The notes beneath the pieces were generated by a model, which saw only the letters and a program-made list of their open reading frames with translations, had not been told where the DNA came from and did not search any database. A DNA stretch of 64,000 bases from an uncultured Clostridia bacterium (lineage in GTDB: Bacteria > Bacillota > Clostridia > UBA1381). Of the stretch, positions 60,876-64,000 are shown piece after piece. The DNA lies in contig CAKSSN010000011.1 of assembly GCA_934489015.1 (NCBI GenBank), forward strand, positions 1 to 64,000, read 5' to 3'. Positions within the stretch are counted from its first letter, which is position 1, and each line of letters begins with the position of its first letter. A program made the position numbers and the translations under genes.

Positions 60876-62381
60876 ATGGAAAATTTAATGAAACAAACTC
60901 AGATTATCACAATGATTGCAATTGTGATTTTCACTGCTGTTATGATTGGAATAGGACTTTCAAGCAGACGGCACGCGAAAAACATTGAGGGATTTTTGCT
61001 CGGCGGCAGAAAAATAGGACCGTGGGTGTCGGCTTTTTCATACGGCACTGCGTATTTTTCGGCTGTTATTTTTGTGGGATACGCCGGCAAGCACGGATGG
61101 AATATCGGCATAGGAAGTATGTGGATAGGTATAGGAAACGCGGTTCTCGGCTGCCTGTTGGCTTGGCTTTTGCTTGCAAAGCCGACGAGAAACATAACAA
61201 GGAAGCTCGGAGCAAAAACCATGCCGGAATTTTTTGAAAAGCGGTATGACTCAAAGGGACTTAAAGTTTTGTCGGCTGTTATTATATTTGTGTTCCTCGT
61301 GCCTTATTCGGCGGCTGTTTACACGGGACTCGGAAATATGTTTCATGCAATATTCCCGAATGTTTCAACAACCGTATGGATGTGTCTTATAGCGGTTCTT
61401 ACAGCGGCTTACCTTGTTCTTGGCGGATATATGGCTGCGGCATACACAGATTTTGTTCAGGGAATGATAATGATTTTCGGAGTAATTGCAATGGTTATAG
61501 CAATCGCGGTAAACCCGAACGTTGGCGGCTTTGCAGAGGGCTTCAGAAGACTTTCGCAGCTGACCGATGAAACAGGCGAGGTAGGAAAGCAGCTTACAAG
61601 CGTGTTTGGCGGAAATGCATTTAATTTCCTTGCAATTAATATTCTGCTCACAAGCTTCGGTACTTGGGGGCTTCCGCAGATGGTAAGCAAATACTATGCA
61701 ATAAAGGACGATAATGCAATTAAAACAGCGACTGTTGTTTCAACGGCGTTTGCGGCAATAATCGGCTGCGGTGCATACTATGTGGGAAGTATGTCACGTC
61801 TTGTGCTTTCAAATAAGCTGCCGGAGGGCGGACTTGACTTTGTAATTCCCGATACGCTTATGACGGCGCTCGGCACAAGCCCTGTTACAATTGTTATTTT
61901 GGCGGTTGTGCTGTTGCTTTTGCTTTCGGCTTCAATGTCAACGCTTTCGTCAATAGTTCTTTCGTCGGCGTCCGCAATATCCGTTGACGTTGCGCCGATG
62001 GTTAAAAAGGATTATAAGCCGGAGCAGCAAATGCTTTTTACAAGAATGATGTGCTTTTTGTTCGTGGCGCTTTCGCTGTTCTTTGCCCTTATGAAGATAG
62101 GCGTTATAGTAAATCTTATGTCTTTTTCGTGGGGAGTTGTTGCGGGAAGCTTTATAGGCGCTTATATGTGGGGCGTGCTTTGGGATAAAACAACAAAGCA
62201 GGCTGCATATGCCGGAATGATTTGCGGTCTTTTGACGGTCGGTATTCCGTGCATTATTTATTCCGCAAACGGCGGATTTTCAAATGCGGTTGCACACGCG
62301 CCGCAGCTTGGCGTTGCGGCAATGGCTGTTTCGGCGGTCGTTGTTCCTGTTGTAACGCTGTTTACAAAAAAATCAAACTGA
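60876..62381 (+). CDS. Sodium:solute symporter (SSS family)
   Basis: 501 residues with about thirteen membrane helices. Family marks are GFLLGGRKIGPWVSAFSYG, the helix with GGYMAAAYTDFVQGMIM (sodium/solute signature) and LLLLSASMSTLSSIVLSSAS. Members carry sugars, amino acids, sialic acid or other organic acids with Na+; proximity to the uronate enzyme and polysaccharide genes suggests a sugar acid, but proline-type members look much the same. GGAAGGAAG precedes ATG 60876. A strong terminator follows. Confidence 0.87.
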   Translation: MENLMKQTQIITMIAIVIFTAVMIGIGLSSRRHAKNIEGFLLGGRKIGPWVSAFSYGTAYFSAVIFVGYAGKHGWNIGIGSMWIGIGNAVLGCLLAWLLLAKPTRNITRKLGAKTMPEFFEKRYDSKGLKVLSAVIIFVFLVPYSAAVYTGLGNMFHAIFPNVSTTVWMCLIAVLTAAYLVLGGYMAAAYTDFVQGMIMIFGVIAMVIAIAVNPNVGGFAEGFRRLSQLTDETGEVGKQLTSVFGGNAFNFLAINILLTSFGTWGLPQMVSKYYAIKDDNAIKTATVVSTAFAAIIGCGAYYVGSMSRLVLSNKLPEGGLDFVIPDTLMTALGTSPVTIVILAVVLLLLLSASMSTLSSIVLSSASAISVDVAPMVKKDYKPEQQMLFTRMMCFLFVALSLFFALMKIGVIVNLMSFSWGVVAGSFIGAYMWGVLWDKTTKQAAYAGMICGLLTVGIPCIIYSANGGFSNAVAHAPQLGVAAMAVSAVVVPVVTLFTKKSN

Positions 62382-62438
62382 AAATAGGTTCAAAATAAAA
62401 ATAGCATATCTGCAAAGCAGAGAATGATAAAAGTTGAT

Positions 62439-62475
62439 TTCCCGCAAGTCTGAAAATGTCTTGCGGGAATTTTTT
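62439..62475 (+). terminator. Terminator of the SSS symporter gene
   Basis: TTCCCGCAAG (62439-62448) with CTTGCGGGAA (62460-62469), followed by six T. Confidence 0.92.
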
Positions 62476-62513
62476 GTTATCGGCAATTTGACGTTGTATT
62501 TATATCAGAACGG

Positions 62514-62548
62514 ACAAAACAGGCATGTTTATGATATGCCTGTTTTGT
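62514..62548. terminator. Hairpin between convergent genes
   Basis: Perfect 13-bp stem ACAAAACAGGCAT (62514-62526) with ATGCCTGTTTTGT (62536-62548), 9-base loop. Placed just beyond the stop of the minus-strand gene at 62574, it most likely terminates that transcript. Confidence 0.75.
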
Positions 62549-62573
62549 CACACACTTTATTTTATGCTTTAAA

Positions 62574-63365
62574 TTATTTTTTAATGTATCTTCCATAAAC
62601 CTCAATTTGCGAAAGTGCTGCCCACGAAAGCGGATTTGATGCCTGCTTAAAGTTAGTCAAATGAATAAAGCTTGTGCGCTTAGGTGAGGAGAAGCTGAAT
62701 TTCTGACCCTTGTTGCTCTTTTCAAACTGAAATGAAATTTTGCTTCCGTCGGAAAGCTCCGCGTCAAATGACTTCCAGTATGTATCATGATCATCCTTAA
62801 AGTCAGCGCGCAGATAAAATACTATTGTGTCAAATTCAACCTCACGCCCGAAATACAAATAGTATTCTATATCCTCTCTTGCGCCGCCGGCATATGACTG
62901 AAACGGCCAGAAGCCGTGACAATCCTGACAGATAACTCCGTCAATCGAGTTTCTTTCCTCAAACACAACCTCGTCACGCGTTACATGATTTGCACGTGCA
63001 AAGGGGAAATATCTGTCCTCAAAGCGAACAGCCGCGCTGTTGAGTGCAATATTTCTGTAGGAATACGCCTCGTCGTCCGATACTTCTCTTGCAGTGACAA
63101 TATTTAAATCCATATCCCAAGTGTTAGGCGCGTAAATTCCTCTCCACACGCCTTCGGGAATTGTGTATTTAAAATGCTTGTCGGGGAGGTATACAATGCT
63201 CTCCGCAAGATGTGAGGCAAGCTTTAAAGCGACAAATTCGCCGCTTGAGGAAAGCTCTATATAATCTCCGTCATTGTAGACACCTTTATATAAACAGCTT
63301 GCAAACTCGCCGTTTGCTTCGGCAAGAATTTTGCCGTCCTTGTTTTTTATTTGCAATGTAATCAT
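62574..63365 (-). CDS. Unknown soluble protein with galactose-binding-like C-terminal half
   Basis: 263 residues, no signal peptide. I do not recognise a named family. The first half is beta-rich with YLPDKHFKYTIPEGVWRG; the second half contains the strands FDTIVFYLRADFKDDHDTYW, FSSPKRTSFIHLTNFKQ and LSQIEVYGRYIK, which look like a discoidin (F5/8 type C) sandwich. GGAG seven bases before ATG 63365. It follows the KduD-type gene on the same strand, so a role in uronate or deoxy-sugar metabolism is possible, perhaps as an intracellular carbohydrate-binding or isomerising protein. Confidence 0.65.
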   Translation of the reverse strand: MITLQIKNKDGKILAEANGEFASCLYKGVYNDGDYIELSSSGEFVALKLASHLAESIVYLPDKHFKYTIPEGVWRGIYAPNTWDMDLNIVTAREVSDDEAYSYRNIALNSAAVRFEDRYFPFARANHVTRDEVVFEERNSIDGVICQDCHGFWPFQSYAGGAREDIEYYLYFGREVEFDTIVFYLRADFKDDHDTYWKSFDAELSDGSKISFQFEKSNKGQKFSFSSPKRTSFIHLTNFKQASNPLSWAALSQIEVYGRYIKK

Positions 63366-63626
63366 AATTTTTCTCCGTTATTAAACAGCGTTTGCTAATT
63401 TTCGAGGGGATAGGAAAAAAGCTTTGGAATTGACAAACCGAGCCCAAGCTTCAGCTCGGGGTACCCGAAGGCGTACATTGGTACGCCGAGAGGCGAAGTT
63501 TGCCCGATAGCAAGAAAAGATTTGAGGAAAAATCAAATGTTCTGATTTTTCTGCCCGCAGAAACATTTATATAATGTGTTCTTTTTTTCTTGCGCTCCGG
63601 AGCTTTTTAACATCCCCATATATTGT
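63366..63626. other. Hairpin-rich intergenic segment between KduD and the unknown gene
   Basis: No open frame of note. It contains at least three inverted repeats: CCGAGC/GCTCGG (63438-63443, 63454-63459), GGCGTAC/GTACGCC (63470-63476, 63481-63487) and AAAAATC/GATTTTT (about 63529 and 63544). The GC-rich part recalls the repeat at 79-435 in style but I could not align the two. It may hold the terminator of kduD and a leader of the next gene, or be a dispersed repeat. Confidence 0.5.
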
Positions 63627-64000
63627 TTATTTAGGTTGTTTGCCTATATAAGCAAGAATACCGCCGTCAACATAAAGTACATGACCGTTTACAAAGTCGG
63701 AAGCGTCGGAAGCAAGGAATACTGCCGGACCCATAAGGTCTTCCGGAGTTCCCCAGCGAGCTGCCGGAGTTTTTGCGATAATGAAGCTGTCAAACGGATG
63801 TCTTGATCCGTCCGGCTGCTTTTCACGCAGCGGTGCTGTCTGCGGAGTTGCTATATATCCCGGTCCGATACCGTTGCACTGAATGTTATATTCGCCGTAC
63901 TCTGATGCAATGTTTCTTGTGAGCATTTTAAGACCGCCCTTTGCTGCCGCATATGCGGAAACGGTTTCTCTTCCGAGCTCACTCATCATAGAGCAGATGT
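63627..64000 (-). CDS. kduD: KduD-type short-chain dehydrogenase (gluconate 5-dehydrogenase / 2-deoxy-gluconate dehydrogenase), partial
   Basis: The C-terminal 124 residues of an SDR enzyme; the 5' part lies beyond the window. Catalytic motif YAAAK (in SAYAAAKGG), then IQCNGIGPGYIATPQT and the C-terminal YVDGGILAYIGKQPK typical of this subgroup. KduD reduces the 2,5-diketo product derived from unsaturated uronates to 2-keto-3-deoxygluconate with NADH; gluconate 5-dehydrogenases are close relatives. Its presence supports a pathway for uronates released by a polysaccharide lyase. The KduD versus gluconate 5-dehydrogenase choice is open. Confidence 0.85.
   Translation of the reverse strand, partial: ICSMMSELGRETVSAYAAAKGGLKMLTRNIASEYGEYNIQCNGIGPGYIATPQTAPLREKQPDGSRHPFDSFIIAKTPAARWGTPEDLMGPAVFLASDASDFVNGHVLYVDGGILAYIGKQPK

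Noticed and set aside
1..64000. CRISPR arrays, rRNA genes, prophage or integrase genes
   Set aside because: No regularly spaced short repeats, no rRNA sequence and no phage or integrase protein were seen anywhere in the window.

Overview
The window looks like chromosomal DNA of a carbohydrate-degrading, Gram-positive-type member of the Clostridia, probably a gut or rumen anaerobe. The evidence is a RelQ-type alarmone synthetase, a GerMN sporulation/germination domain, a TSCPD protein, a glycine riboswitch before a Na+/alanine-type symporter, S-layer-homology (SLH) surface proteins, a lipoprotein-dependent sugar importer without its own ATPase, and purine-rich ribosome binding sites throughout. 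A Monoglobus-like pectin or uronate degrader would fit, but that placement is inference.

Left part (1-18.6 kb): a 200-bp-period tandem repeat; a minus-strand tRNA operon (Val-Asp-Phe-Gly-Cys) with a consensus promoter; relQ followed by a two-component system; then a complete aromatic operon (aroF-tyrA-aroB-aroA-aroC-pheA). That operon is preceded by a promoter, a 25-residue leader peptide packed with Tyr and Phe codons, and a terminator with a competing antiterminator, so it looks like ribosome-mediated Phe/Tyr attenuation. A methyltransferase-miaA-TSCPD-GerMN group follows, then an acyltransferase, a cupin-XRE regulator with an acyl-CoA synthetase, and a FliB-like Cys-cluster protein.

Middle part (18.6-31.5 kb, mostly minus strand): a two-component system, a remnant of a REP-associated tyrosine transposase, an ABC exporter and an exported protein of unknown function. 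Next come an AraC regulator divergent from a large GH106-like glycosidase with interlocked promoters, an AGCS symporter under a glycine riboswitch, a LacI regulator and a second AraC regulator.

Right part (31.6-64 kb): a Gram-positive polysaccharide-utilisation locus. Cytoplasmic-type glycosidases (GH106-like, GH38, GH36, all without signal peptides) sit beside a membrane-anchored YesN-type AraC regulator, a lipoprotein/two-permease oligosaccharide importer, two SLH proteins and four large secreted proteins. Two of the secreted proteins are BNR_4-type beta-propellers with a shared carbohydrate-binding-like module; two are beta-sandwich/Ig-like scaffolds. An SSS symporter and a KduD-type dehydrogenase complete the region. 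The inferred scheme is secreted lyase-like propellers cutting a uronic-acid polysaccharide, import by the ABC system, cytoplasmic trimming of Rha/Man/Gal-type residues, and entry of unsaturated uronate through KduD. Repeated operator-like motifs before the YesN gene, the first SLH gene and the solute-binding protein suggest one regulon. The substrate is not determined by the sequence.
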